A stretch of DNA of 64,000 nt, taken from the NCBI GenBank assembly GCA_964344765.1, contig CAYFOM010000001.1, positions 186,001-250,000 on the forward strand. The letters run 5' to 3'. Positions 25,134 to 33,112 of this stretch are shown here, piece after piece. The DNA comes from JACNIZ01 sp964344765. Lineage in GTDB: Bacteria > Planctomycetota > UBA1135. Made by a program: the position numbers and the translations under genes. Every line of letters starts with the position of its first letter. Within the stretch, counting starts at the first letter, position 1. The notes beneath the pieces were generated by a model. It was not told the origin of the DNA and searched no databases. It was given only the letters and a program-made list of their open reading frames with translations.

Positions 25134-27533
25134 TTAAGTACCGCTGTTCCCGTTTGATACACCCGCACCTATGGCCATGGCCTGGTGCAACCACAGCCAA
25201 GAAAGCGGCCAATTGGGCCCGTTTTCTACTGGTTCGCCTTGGCGCAGCATCGACATTTGGTGCAGAAGGCTTTGGATTCGCTCGTCTGGCATGCGCCCAA
25301 GTGCTTTGTCTATATCGACTTGCTTCCAAAGCAAAGGCCAAGCGGAATCTGGCTGGCCATGTTGAAGCATGGTTTGGGCAGCCTCAAGGGTGACTTCAGT
25401 CAGCCCTGTCCCCAGCCAGAGGGGAATTTCTGCATCCACAGTGCCGCTGCTTTCGGCGGCCGAGCCGAGCCGCAGTCGTTGCCAGCTTTGGACCAGGAGT
25501 AGCAAATGGTGCTGGTTGGTCCGGGCCTGCGGCCATAACTGGCCATCGAGGTGATAGCGCATCCAGGCCAATTCAACGCGAAGGCGCCGCAGCTGGCTGC
25601 TTGGCTGCTCGAACCAATGGCGGCGTTCTACCTGACTTAATTCCCGAGCATGCTCCAAGGTCTGCAGCCTACGGCCGAAGTCGTCGGCGGCTTGGCGGCG
25701 ACGATAAATCTCGTCGGCAAGTAGCCAAGCACGAGTGCGGAGATCGACGGCACGGTCGGCGGCGGCGGTCCAACCGTCGCTCACATCAACGTCCGACGGC
25801 ACCACCTCGTGAAGCTCGCCTAGGGTCAATAACGCGCTCGGCGAATCCGGTTGCCGCGCATCGGTAGTTTGGATTTGCGCTTCGGCAATCAGCATCAGCA
25901 TGCCGGCGATGTCGAGGCGTAGACCGTCATCTTTGATGGTCGACTGTTGCAGCCACTGTAAATAACGCTGCGCCAAATCCCGCAGTTGCCGGTGCGAACT
26001 CTCAGGTTGCAACGAGCGAACGGCTTCGCCATGTAACCCATCGAAGACTTGATTGACGATGGCACGTACATCGGCGACTTGCTCGGCGGCATTTAATTTC
26101 GCCCGGTGGCCACCCGCAGCAACTTGGTGGCTGTAAAAAGCGTAAGCCATGACGGCTGCCAACACCGCAGCCGTGCCGATTCTTTGGCGCGCAAATCGTT
26201 GCAGGCGATAAAGGCGGTCATTGCGCCGCGCACGAACTTCATGGCCTTGTTCCAGTGCAACCAAGTCTCGGTAAAGCGCATCGACACCTCGGTACATCGA
26301 GCCATGACGAGCAGACTGGCATTGGAGCAGAATGGCGCGCAAACCGGCCCTTTGAGTACCAGTAAGGGCTCCCTGCTCTTTTTGGGGGGAATCAGCCTCG
26401 AAGCAATTTTCAAGCAATTTGCCCAGCGCGATCAAATCGGTCAAAGCGTCGGAACTGCCCCTTCGAGGTTCGCTGGCCGGCAAACCAAAGTCGACCACAC
26501 GAGCTTCTTTATGATCATCAATCACTATGTTGCGATCATGCAAACCCAAGTGCAGTAAGCCATGTTGATGCGCATGGGTGACGGCTTCACTTGCCTGTCG
26601 CATCCACGTCAAGCGCTGTTGCTCGGTTGGGTTGGGCATGCCCGGGTAGCCGCCATTGAGCGCTTGCTGCAAGGTGCAGCCGGCGAGGTGTTTTAGCGCC
26701 ACATAAAGCTGGCCGTTTTGACAGTGCCCCAAGCCGTAGATCGGTACCAAGTGGGGGTGGTGCAGCGTTTGCGCGTGCTGGACTGCAATTTCGATCTGGT
26801 TGCGGCGTTCCTCATCGCCGGCGTATTCGCCATGGAACACCTTAACCATCACCTTGCTGCCGTCTTGTTCATGCACGGCCAAGTAGGCAACGCCCTGAGC
26901 ACCGCGACCGATTTCGGCCAGCGTAACTAAGCCGGGAATCCATCCGGTCGGCAATGGATCGGCGTAGGGATCGACGGCGCGTTTAGCCGGGTAAGGCCCA
27001 GCCTGCTCAATTTGGCGCCGACGTTCACCCAGTGGCAATTTTCGATTGGTCTTGGCGTCGGGGCCGAGCTCGGTAAGCCGGTCCATTTCTTCGTCGACCT
27101 GCTTGGCGAACTCCCACGGGTCGTCGGCGGGCTGCTTGACTCGAAGTCGGCAAGCCCAAATGTGTTCTTGTACCCACAACCATTGGAATGCCGCCTGGGG
27201 CGAAAAGCGTTGTTGCTGCGGCAAGCGCGGCACGTCGCCCATTTGACGCCGCTGCCGGCGCACGCGGTCGAATTTTTCCGTTTGTTCCAGGACTGCTTTG
27301 CGCAGCCACTTTTGGATGGCGCTGATGCCGGAGCCAAAATCCCAATTTGCAATTTCCTTGCGCCAATCCTCAAGCACGCTGACCGCTATGTCTTCGGCGT
27401 CGTCATGGCGCATGCCCTGGCTGCGGGCAAAGCGCACCAAAATGGCCGAATAAACCTCGATAAGGCTATTCCAGGCGGTCTGATCTGCCGGATCCTGAAT
27501 GCGGAGCAAAAGGCTGGGGGATGAGGGAGGCAT
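25134..27533 (-). CDS. Sigma-region-2-like / Ser-Thr kinase fusion, probable pseudokinase, membrane-anchored
   Basis: A 799-residue protein in three parts. Residues about 10-98 resemble ECF sigma region 2 (DQTAWNSLIEVYSAILVRFA, DAEDIAVSVLEDW, IQKWLRKAV) with no region 4 behind it. Residues about 200-430 form a Ser/Thr kinase fold with G-loop GRGAQG (209-214), VMVK with Lys231 and DFG 348-350. The catalytic loop reads HLGLHDRN (328-335) where active kinases have HRDLKPxN: the catalytic Asp is Gly330 and the loop Lys is His332. A transmembrane helix (about 451-470) separates this from about 330 extracytoplasmic, mostly helical residues. Planctomycetes are known for sigma-factor/kinase fusions. 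Loss of catalysis is inferred from the loop. A hybrid kinase gene follows 54 bp downstream. Confidence 0.82.
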   Translation of the reverse strand: MPPSSPSLLLRIQDPADQTAWNSLIEVYSAILVRFARSQGMRHDDAEDIAVSVLEDWRKEIANWDFGSGISAIQKWLRKAVLEQTEKFDRVRRQRRQMGDVPRLPQQQRFSPQAAFQWLWVQEHIWACRLRVKQPADDPWEFAKQVDEEMDRLTELGPDAKTNRKLPLGERRRQIEQAGPYPAKRAVDPYADPLPTGWIPGLVTLAEIGRGAQGVAYLAVHEQDGSKVMVKVFHGEYAGDEERRNQIEIAVQHAQTLHHPHLVPIYGLGHCQNGQLYVALKHLAGCTLQQALNGGYPGMPNPTEQQRLTWMRQASEAVTHAHQHGLLHLGLHDRNIVIDDHKEARVVDFGLPASEPRRGSSDALTDLIALGKLLENCFEADSPQKEQGALTGTQRAGLRAILLQCQSARHGSMYRGVDALYRDLVALEQGHEVRARRNDRLYRLQRFARQRIGTAAVLAAVMAYAFYSHQVAAGGHRAKLNAAEQVADVRAIVNQVFDGLHGEAVRSLQPESSHRQLRDLAQRYLQWLQQSTIKDDGLRLDIAGMLMLIAEAQIQTTDARQPDSPSALLTLGELHEVVPSDVDVSDGWTAAADRAVDLRTRAWLLADEIYRRRQAADDFGRRLQTLEHARELSQVERRHWFEQPSSQLRRLRVELAWMRYHLDGQLWPQARTNQHHLLLLVQSWQRLRLGSAAESSGTVDAEIPLWLGTGLTEVTLEAAQTMLQHGQPDSAWPLLWKQVDIDKALGRMPDERIQSLLHQMSMLRQGEPVENGPNWPLSWLWLHQAMAIGAGVSNGNSGT

Positions 27534-27576
27534 AGCGGCAGCTTGAGTTTAACCGTCGCGATCTTAGATTGAAGTT

Positions 27577-28149
27577 ATGGTTTTCCTCCTCGATCTTTGG
27601 CTCCCCATTCTGGCTTCCGCGGTGTTGGTGTTCGTCGCCAGCTCGGTCATCCACATGGCCTTGCAGATTCACCGCAAAGACTACGGCCAGCTTCCCGATG
27701 AAGATCAAGTCCTCGACGCGATGCGTAGCGCCGCCGTCGGGCGCGGTCATTACGTGTTTCCGTACGCCAGCTGTTTTGAAGAAATGCAGTCGGACGAAAT
27801 GTCCGCCAAATACCAATCCGGTCCGGTTGGTTTTATGACTGTGCTGGACCCGGGGCCGATGCAGATGGGGAAAAGCCTGGTGCAGTGGTTCTTATTCACC
27901 ATCGTCATCAGCATTTTTATCGCCTACCTGACCGGCATGGTGTACAAGGCGGGTACCGATTCATCGCAAATCTTCCGCTTCACCGCCACCCTCGGCCTGC
28001 TCGGCTACGCGATGAGTTACGTACAGGACTCGATCTGGAAAGGCATGAAGTGGTCCATCACCGCCAAATTCCTCTTCGACGGCCTCGTCTACGCCCTGGT
28101 AACCGGCGCCACTTTTGCCTGGTTGTGGCCTGCGGCTCCTGCCGCGTAG
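27577..28149 (+). CDS. Conserved membrane protein of unknown function
   Basis: A 190-residue protein with four likely transmembrane segments (about residues 5-27, 105-125, 135-150, 165-185) and a soluble loop after the first helix containing GRGHYVFPYAS and FEEMQSDEM. I do not recognise a named family. It is divergent from the sigma-like/kinase gene (43 bp between starts) and followed by proS after 76 bp. Upstream, TTGAGT (27543-27548), 16 bp and TAGATT (27565-27570) end 6 nt before the ATG, consistent with a leaderless transcript. Confidence 0.75.
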   Translation: MVFLLDLWLPILASAVLVFVASSVIHMALQIHRKDYGQLPDEDQVLDAMRSAAVGRGHYVFPYASCFEEMQSDEMSAKYQSGPVGFMTVLDPGPMQMGKSLVQWFLFTIVISIFIAYLTGMVYKAGTDSSQIFRFTATLGLLGYAMSYVQDSIWKGMKWSITAKFLFDGLVYALVTGATFAWLWPAAPAA

Positions 28150-28201
28150 TTGCCATAACCCAGACGCTTGTGGCCTGGCATAAGAAACGCGCCCGCGTAG
28201 G

Positions 28202-28230
28202 CGCATGGCCGTAGAATACGCGGCCATGCG
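28202..28230 (+). promoter_or_regulatory. Inverted repeat enclosing the proS -10 element and start codon
   Basis: Perfect 10-bp arms CGCATGGCCG (28202-28211) and CGGCCATGCG (28221-28230) flank a 9-nt loop. The loop contains TAGAAT (28212-28217), a -10 candidate ending 8 nt before the proS ATG (28226-28228), which lies in the right arm. In DNA it could be an operator. In a read-through RNA from the upstream gene it would sequester the start codon. Confidence 0.5.
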
Positions 28231-29962
28231 TCTCTCCGAGTTGCTGTTTGTCACGCTGCGCCAAGAACCCTCCGACGCCGAGGTTCGCTCGCACGCCCTG
28301 ATGGCCCGCGCCGGCTTCATCCAGAAGCTAGCCGCCGGCATCTACGTTTACGGCCCGATGATGTGGCGCGTGCTGCGCAAAATCGAGGGCATCGTGCGCG
28401 ACGAGCACGACAAAGCCGGTTGCCAGGAAATGCTGATGCCGGCCATGCAGCCCAAAGAACTGTGGGTGGAATCCGGCCGCTGGGATCGTTACGTCAGCGA
28501 AGGCATTTTGTTCCACTTCCAGGAACGCAAGGGCTCGGAAGTCTGTCTTGGGCCAACGCACGAAGAGGTGATCACCAACTACGTGCGCAGCTTGGTGCAA
28601 TCGCACAAGCAGCTGCCGGCAATTCTGTACCAAATCCAAACCAAGTTCCGCGACGAGATCCGCCCGCGCTTTGGTTTGATGCGCGGCCGTGAATTCATCA
28701 TGAAGGATGCTTATTCCTTCGACGTTTCGGCCGAAGCGATGGCCGAGTCGTACCAGAAGATGCGCGAGGTTTATCGCCACATCTTCACCCGCTGCGGATT
28801 GCGCTTCACTCCGGTGGAAGCCGACTCCGGTGCCATTGGTGGTTCGGGATCGGAAGAGTTCATGGTCGATGCCGACACCGGTGAAGACGCCATCGCCGTT
28901 TGCCGCGCGACCGGTTATGCGGCGAACTTGGAAAAAGCGGTGTCGCGTATTCCGGAAGCTCCGCAGCCGGCCGAAAAATTGGACATGCACCTCGAGCCGA
29001 CGCCGGGCGCGCGTACCTGCGAAGACTTGATCGCGCTGTTCCCGGATCTGCCGATGCAGCGTTTGTTGAAGACGGTGTTGTACAAAGCAACCATCGGCGA
29101 TGAAGAACAAACCGTCGCCGTTATGTGTCGCGGCGATCGTGAGATCAACGAGATCAAACTTTTGAACCACTTGAACGCCGTCGCCATTGAGTTGGCCGAC
29201 GAAAAGCTGGTGCGTGAAGTCACCGGCGCCGAACCGGGTTTCGCCGGTCCGATTGGCCTGGCCGACGGCGTTCGCTTGCTGGCCGATCAGTCGGTAGAAG
29301 GCGTCAATGGTTTCTTGTGCGGCGGCAATCAAACCGACATGCACTACTTGGACGTTTGGTTCGGTCGCGACTTGGAGCAGCCGGAAACCGTCGACTTCGG
29401 CACGGTGCAAGAGGGCGATTTGATGATCGATAGTGACGACGTGATTGAAATCACGCGCGGCATTGAAGTCGGTCACATCTTCCAGCTCGGCACCAAGTAC
29501 TCCGAAGCGATGGGCGCCAAGTTCAACAACGAGCAGCAGAAGCTCGAGCCGATGTGGATGGGTTGTTACGGCATTGGCGTGTCGCGCGTCGCCGCCAGTG
29601 CGATTGAGCAAAACCACGACGACAACGGCATGATTTGGCCGCTGCCGATCGCGCCGTACGCGGTGCACATGGTGCAGATGAAAGCCGGCAACGCCGAGCA
29701 GGATGCGTTGGCGCAGGAAATTCACGACAAGCTCGAGCAAAGCGGCGTGGATGTCTTGTGGGACGAACGCAAGAAGGTCAGCCCCGGCGCCAAGTTCAAA
29801 GATGCCGACTTAATCGGCATTCCCATTCGCATTGTGATCGGTCGCGACGCCGGCGAGCGCAAGGTGGAGTGGGGCTTGCGCAGCGAGGAGGGTCGCGAAG
29901 TTCGCGATGCCGACGACGCCATCGTGGCCGCCATTCAATTGGTTAAGGATTCGGGTCGATGA
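28226..29962 (+). CDS. proS: Prolyl-tRNA synthetase (bacterial type)
   Basis: Charges tRNA-Pro with proline. The product from the ATG at 28226 has 578 residues, matching the bacterial form with an editing insertion (about 570). The family start MRLSELLFVTLRQEPSDAE argues against an ATG 21 bp upstream. Class II marks are motif 1 around GIYVYGPMMWRVLRKIE, motif 2 FRDEIRPRFGLMRGREFIMKD and motif 3 MGCYGIGVSRVAASAIEQ. The INS editing domain lies at about residues 225-400, and the anticodon-binding domain starts at LPIAPYAVHMV. A small lipoprotein gene overlaps its end by 4 bp. Confidence 0.97.
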   Translation: MRLSELLFVTLRQEPSDAEVRSHALMARAGFIQKLAAGIYVYGPMMWRVLRKIEGIVRDEHDKAGCQEMLMPAMQPKELWVESGRWDRYVSEGILFHFQERKGSEVCLGPTHEEVITNYVRSLVQSHKQLPAILYQIQTKFRDEIRPRFGLMRGREFIMKDAYSFDVSAEAMAESYQKMREVYRHIFTRCGLRFTPVEADSGAIGGSGSEEFMVDADTGEDAIAVCRATGYAANLEKAVSRIPEAPQPAEKLDMHLEPTPGARTCEDLIALFPDLPMQRLLKTVLYKATIGDEEQTVAVMCRGDREINEIKLLNHLNAVAIELADEKLVREVTGAEPGFAGPIGLADGVRLLADQSVEGVNGFLCGGNQTDMHYLDVWFGRDLEQPETVDFGTVQEGDLMIDSDDVIEITRGIEVGHIFQLGTKYSEAMGAKFNNEQQKLEPMWMGCYGIGVSRVAASAIEQNHDDNGMIWPLPIAPYAVHMVQMKAGNAEQDALAQEIHDKLEQSGVDVLWDERKKVSPGAKFKDADLIGIPIRIVIGRDAGERKVEWGLRSEEGREVRDADDAIVAAIQLVKDSGR

Positions 29963-30486
29963 AATTTTTCGCCGCGTTGTTGGGTTTCAGTTTCCTGCTT
30001 GGATCATGTGGGAAAGAAAAAGCTGAGCTGACTCCGGTGGTGGAGATCTCTACAGGCGGCGAGCAACAGGCGAACGAGCCGCAGCCGAGCAAGCCTGTGG
30101 CTGCCGAAACGGATGTTGCCACGCCGGCGGAAGAAGCCGAGCAACAACTCCAGGCATGGGAAAGATTGGACACTCCGGTGGAGGCCGACGTCGTCGTCCC
30201 GTGGACCGAAGCGGCGGATCACCTAAAGCAAACCATTGGCGTAGAAGGTGTGATCGTCGATACCTATAACTCGGGCCGCGCGTGTTTTTTGAACTTCACC
30301 AAGCAATGGCAAGGCGAGTTTTACGTCGCCATTTTGGGATCGAATCTCAACGCCTTTGACGAAGCGCCCGAGAAGAAGTTTTTGAACCAACGCGTTCGCG
30401 TGGTGGGCAAAGTCAAGATGTACAAAGGGCGGCCACAGATCGTGGTTGAGACTCCCGAGCACATTCAAATTCTGCCGCCCAAATAA
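29959..30486 (+). CDS. OB-fold-like lipoprotein
   Basis: A 175-residue predicted lipoprotein: the leader MKFFAALLGFSFLLGSC ends in a good lipobox (LGSC). About 65 residues of Glu/Pro/Ala-rich linker follow, then a small domain (residues about 85-172) with the pattern of nucleic-acid-binding-type OB folds: GVEGVIVDTYNSGRACFLNF, FYVAILGSNL, NQRVRVVGKVKMYKGRPQIV and ETPEHIQIL. Such domains occur in exported proteins that bind nucleic acid or act as structural modules. The ATG overlaps the proS stop (ATGA), so it is translationally coupled to a housekeeping gene, an unusual pairing. Confidence 0.75.
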   Translation: MKFFAALLGFSFLLGSCGKEKAELTPVVEISTGGEQQANEPQPSKPVAAETDVATPAEEAEQQLQAWERLDTPVEADVVVPWTEAADHLKQTIGVEGVIVDTYNSGRACFLNFTKQWQGEFYVAILGSNLNAFDEAPEKKFLNQRVRVVGKVKMYKGRPQIVVETPEHIQILPPK

Positions 30487-30684
30487 GCGATCGCTTAATA
30501 ACATGTGCGGTTGCAAGTCCTTGCAACTAGGGGATTTCCACAAAAATACCCCTTGTGGAAAAGCGCCTTGGATTTAAATCCTCCTTGGTGGAGAGTCATC
30601 TCTACTGCTTCGTAACGAAGCGAGGTCGAATCCAGGGTTCTGAAGAAAGTGGTGGCGGGAAACCTGGATTCGGCCTTCTTTTTT
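30484..30684 (+). ncRNA. Candidate structured RNA or long 3' UTR: eight consecutive inverted repeats ending in a terminator
   Basis: Within 200 bp there are: palindrome TAAGCGATCGCTTA (30484-30497); GTTGCAA/TTGCAAC (30510-30516, 30521-30527); TTTCCACAA/TTGTGGAAA (30535-30543, 30553-30561); palindrome GGATTTAAATCC (30570-30581); CTCC/GGAG (30581-30584, 30590-30593); AGAG/CTCT (30592-30595, 30600-30603); GCTTCG/CGAAGC (30607-30612, 30616-30621); and the terminator stem at 30627-30672. AGGGG (30529-30533) can pair with CCCCT (30549-30553) inside the third loop, giving an H-type pseudoknot. No open frame of note is present. It could be an independent small RNA, a structured 3' UTR of the proS operon, or a DNA element. 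I do not recognise a known RNA family. Confidence 0.45.
30627..30684 (+). terminator. Intrinsic terminator after the proS-lipoprotein operon
   Basis: Arms CGAATCCAGG (30627-30636) and CCTGGATTCG (30663-30672) pair perfectly. The outer bases GGT/GCC extend the stem, and an inner GGTT/AACC register is an alternative. The loop is about 26 nt. TTCTTTTTT (30676-30684) follows on the plus strand. Confidence 0.75.
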
Positions 30685-30749
30685 GTCCAAAGGTTTAGCC
30701 GGTCTCACTTTATACCCTTCGGCTTCACCGTGCCTTCGCCGCAGCTCCC

Positions 30750-30755
30750 TATAAT
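30750..30755 (+). promoter_or_regulatory. Consensus -10 hexamer 9 nt before the EEP-family gene
   Basis: TATAAT at 30750-30755 matches the bacterial -10 consensus exactly and ends 9 nt before the ATG at 30765. No -35 hexamer of the usual kind is seen 16-18 bp upstream, and there is no Shine-Dalgarno. Transcription would start at or within a few bases of the start codon. Confidence 0.6.
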
Positions 30756-30764
30756 CAGCGCACC

Positions 30765-31646
30765 ATGACGCGCTTGCTGCTCCTGATCGCAACCTTGGCT
30801 GCACCGCTGTTGGGCAGTGCTTTGCTGCCTAGTTTTTCGTCGGACTCGGCGGCCGAATTCACCGTTGTTTCGTGGAATATCGAAAACTTTTTCGACGTTT
30901 ACGACGACCCGTATTCGCGCGATCAGGTCACCAAACCGGCATACGTCAGCGAAGGTCGGCAAAAGCAAATCGCCGCAGTACTCAAAGAGCTCAATGCCGA
31001 TGTGGTCGCTTTGCAAGAGGTCGAAAACCGCTATCTGCTACAGGAGTTCGTCGACAATCACCTGCCGCAAATGGGCTACCAAGTGGTGCTGCTGGAGGGC
31101 AACGATACGCGCGGCATCGACGTGGCGTTGTTGACGCGCTATCCGGTGCAAGAAGCGGCAAGTTATCAGCACCGCCGATTCCAAAGTCGCGCCGGCGAAA
31201 CGATGGGCTTTAGGCGTGATTTGTTGCGCGTTCGCTTAGGTGCGCCGGTGAATGGCGACGTCTACGTGGTGCATCTCAAGTCGCAGCACGGTGACGAAGT
31301 GGCCGACGTGATCCGCGAGGCCGAAGCGACGGAAATCACCAAGATCCTGGCCGAGGTCGGTGGCGGCAATAAGGAATACCGCGCAATGGTGGTAGGCGAC
31401 TTCAACGAAGTTCCGGAAATGCCGACCATCGGCATTTTGCGTGACAGCGGTTTGATCGATCCGATGGCCGGTACCGACAAGTACAGCTACAACAAGAAGC
31501 CGTACTTAACGCGCATCGATTTTGCGTTGATGACCGAGGCGCAGCAAGCCGGTCTGAAGAGCGCCGACATATTGCAGGACATGGATGGTCACAACCTCAA
31601 GGCCTGCTCCGACCACTACCCACTGCTGCTGAAGTGGGGGAATTAA
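30765..31646 (+). CDS. Exported endonuclease/exonuclease/phosphatase family protein
   Basis: A 293-residue EEP-fold hydrolase with a signal peptide (MTRLLLLIATLAAPLLGSALL). Catalytic motifs are in family order: SWNIENFF (Asn), ALQEVEN (metal-binding Glu), VYVVHLKSQHGDE, VVGDFNEVPE (Asp/Asn) and a C-terminal CSDHYPL (Asp-His pair). The insertion DVYDDPYSRD after the first motif is common in secreted members that degrade DNA or phosphodiesters. Export suggests a role in extracellular DNA or phosphate scavenging, which is inference. It is transcribed alone and converges on the LON-domain gene with 7 bp between stops. Confidence 0.9.
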   Translation: MTRLLLLIATLAAPLLGSALLPSFSSDSAAEFTVVSWNIENFFDVYDDPYSRDQVTKPAYVSEGRQKQIAAVLKELNADVVALQEVENRYLLQEFVDNHLPQMGYQVVLLEGNDTRGIDVALLTRYPVQEAASYQHRRFQSRAGETMGFRRDLLRVRLGAPVNGDVYVVHLKSQHGDEVADVIREAEATEITKILAEVGGGNKEYRAMVVGDFNEVPEMPTIGILRDSGLIDPMAGTDKYSYNKKPYLTRIDFALMTEAQQAGLKSADILQDMDGHNLKACSDHYPLLLKWGN

Positions 31647-31653
31647 CTTCGCG

Positions 31654-32301
31654 CTAATTCAACGACGGATCCTGCGGACGACGTCCGCCGTTGTCGAAGG
31701 TTTGGCGGCTTAAGCGCTCGGCGTCTTGCAGCAAGCGCACCACTTCGCGGCTGCGCTCGGAGACATCCAAAATCGAGAAGATGCGTTGCTTCTCGGTGAT
31801 GTCGGCGCCGGCGGCGACCAAAACTACGTCGCTGAGATAGCTGATCGACCGCGCCGGATCGGGCATCAGGTTTTGATCGGATAACGAGCTCAATCCCCGC
31901 GTCAGCAATTCACGCAGTTTCTGAGCTTCGGCCTGACAGTCAATGTCGATTTCTTGCAGTTCCCGATATCGCGTGCAGCGATAAGTTTTTTCCAGCGGTA
32001 ATTCGTCTAGCTGCACCCGCGCCAGCCCCTCAACCAAGATGTTGTAGCGATGATTGGGCATGCGTTGGCACGAAACCATGCGGCCGATGCCGGCGATGGG
32101 GAAGACGTCGGGTTGGCCGAAGTATTTGGCATCCCAGCCCGGCTTGAGCAAACCCAGCGCCATCCGCTCTTGGTTTTGCTCCAGCATGTCATCGATCATT
32201 TGCACATAGCGTGGCTCAAAGATGTGCAGGGGCAGCATTGCCCCCGGATACAAAATGACGTTGGGCAGTGGGAAAAGTGGAACCGAAGCTTCGGATGTCA
32301 T
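31654..32301 (-). CDS. LON substrate-binding-domain protein
   Basis: A 215-residue stand-alone LON N-terminal domain, without the AAA+ or protease parts. The opening SVPLFPLPNVILYPGAMLPLHIFEPRYVQM is diagnostic, followed by IAGIGRMVSCQRMPNHRYNILVEGLARV. Such proteins are widespread and poorly characterised; a substrate-recognition or chaperone-like role is usually assumed. It is the last gene of mqnE-mqnA-LON: its ATG overlaps the mqnA stop by 4 bp, so it is tightly coupled to menaquinone genes. Confidence 0.9.
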   Translation of the reverse strand: MTSEASVPLFPLPNVILYPGAMLPLHIFEPRYVQMIDDMLEQNQERMALGLLKPGWDAKYFGQPDVFPIAGIGRMVSCQRMPNHRYNILVEGLARVQLDELPLEKTYRCTRYRELQEIDIDCQAEAQKLRELLTRGLSSLSDQNLMPDPARSISYLSDVVLVAAGADITEKQRIFSILDVSERSREVVRLLQDAERLSRQTFDNGGRRPQDPSLN

Positions 32302-33110
32302 GAGACTGGCAGGCCGAGGCGAGCCTGAAATTCAGCCAGGGAGCTCCGCACGATGTGAGATGGCAAGGTGTAGGAGAGATCCTGGCAGAGGTAACGGCGA
32401 ATGAAGGATTGCGACAAGCCGAGTTGCTCGGCTCCTTCTTCGGCGAGGGATTGCCGTTGCGCCATGCCTTCTACGGCCGCAGCCTGCAGAATGTGAGCAG
32501 CTTCCGCCGGATCAAATCCGCGTCGGCCAATCCAACCTGCGTAGACAAACGGAAGACGGGTGAGTTGCTTCCAGGTTTCACCCAAATCGAGGATTTTTTT
32601 ATCCGGGTTGCGATCGGCGAGCTTCAGCGCCAGATCGCCGATGATTTGCACGGCGTCAAATCGCGGATGTTGCGAATCCATCTCGCCAACGGCTCCGCCC
32701 ACCGTTGAACCGCAGGCCAGCACTGCTTGACGCGGCGGGCATTCGATGAGTTGCGGTTGTGCGCCAAAGTGATCGCGCAGCACAATCTCGGCCAATGCAC
32801 GACCGGTGCGACTGGCCGGATCCAGCGCCATATTTTGCACTGCCGACGGCTCGCAACCTTCGCGCAGCAGCACCAACACCGAACGCACCGCGCCATCAGC
32901 GGCGATCACCGGGCCGTCGTGCCAAAAAGCAAAGTTGTCGGGTTCCAGCGACAAAATCGACGACGCCAACGCCACGTCGACCTCGCCGTTGCGCAACATA
33001 CGCACCAAGTCGGCCGGCAAGGCTTCAACAAGCTCGACGTCGTTACGCTCGGCCAACCCCCACGTCAGGGGGCGGGCGACCAAAAAGGGAACGGTGCCGA
33101 TGCGCAGCAC
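32298..33110 (-). CDS. mqnA: Chorismate dehydratase (futalosine menaquinone pathway)
   Basis: MqnA converts chorismate to 3-[(1-carboxyvinyl)oxy]benzoate, the first committed step of the futalosine route to menaquinone. The 270-residue product has the periplasmic-binding-protein-like fold of the family: RIGTVPFLVARPLTWGL at the start, LRNGEVDVALASSIL, ALDPASRTGRALAEIVLRDHF and LPFVYAGWIGRRGFDP. The gene ends in a 4-bp overlap with the LON-domain gene and starts 2 bp after the mqnE stop, so all three form one operon. Confidence 0.93.
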   Translation of the reverse strand: MLRIGTVPFLVARPLTWGLAERNDVELVEALPADLVRMLRNGEVDVALASSILSLEPDNFAFWHDGPVIAADGAVRSVLVLLREGCEPSAVQNMALDPASRTGRALAEIVLRDHFGAQPQLIECPPRQAVLACGSTVGGAVGEMDSQHPRFDAVQIIGDLALKLADRNPDKKILDLGETWKQLTRLPFVYAGWIGRRGFDPAEAAHILQAAAVEGMAQRQSLAEEGAEQLGLSQSFIRRYLCQDLSYTLPSHIVRSSLAEFQARLGLPVS

Positions 33111-33112
33111 GA

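Noticed and set aside
30484..30497. GCGATCGC core resembling the cyanobacterial HIP1 element
   Set aside because: It is a single occurrence in a gene set that is not cyanobacterial; treated as part of the structured region.
30621..30640. tRNA-like T-arm (GGTCGAATCC)
   Set aside because: No cloverleaf can be drawn around it; the bases form the terminator stem instead.
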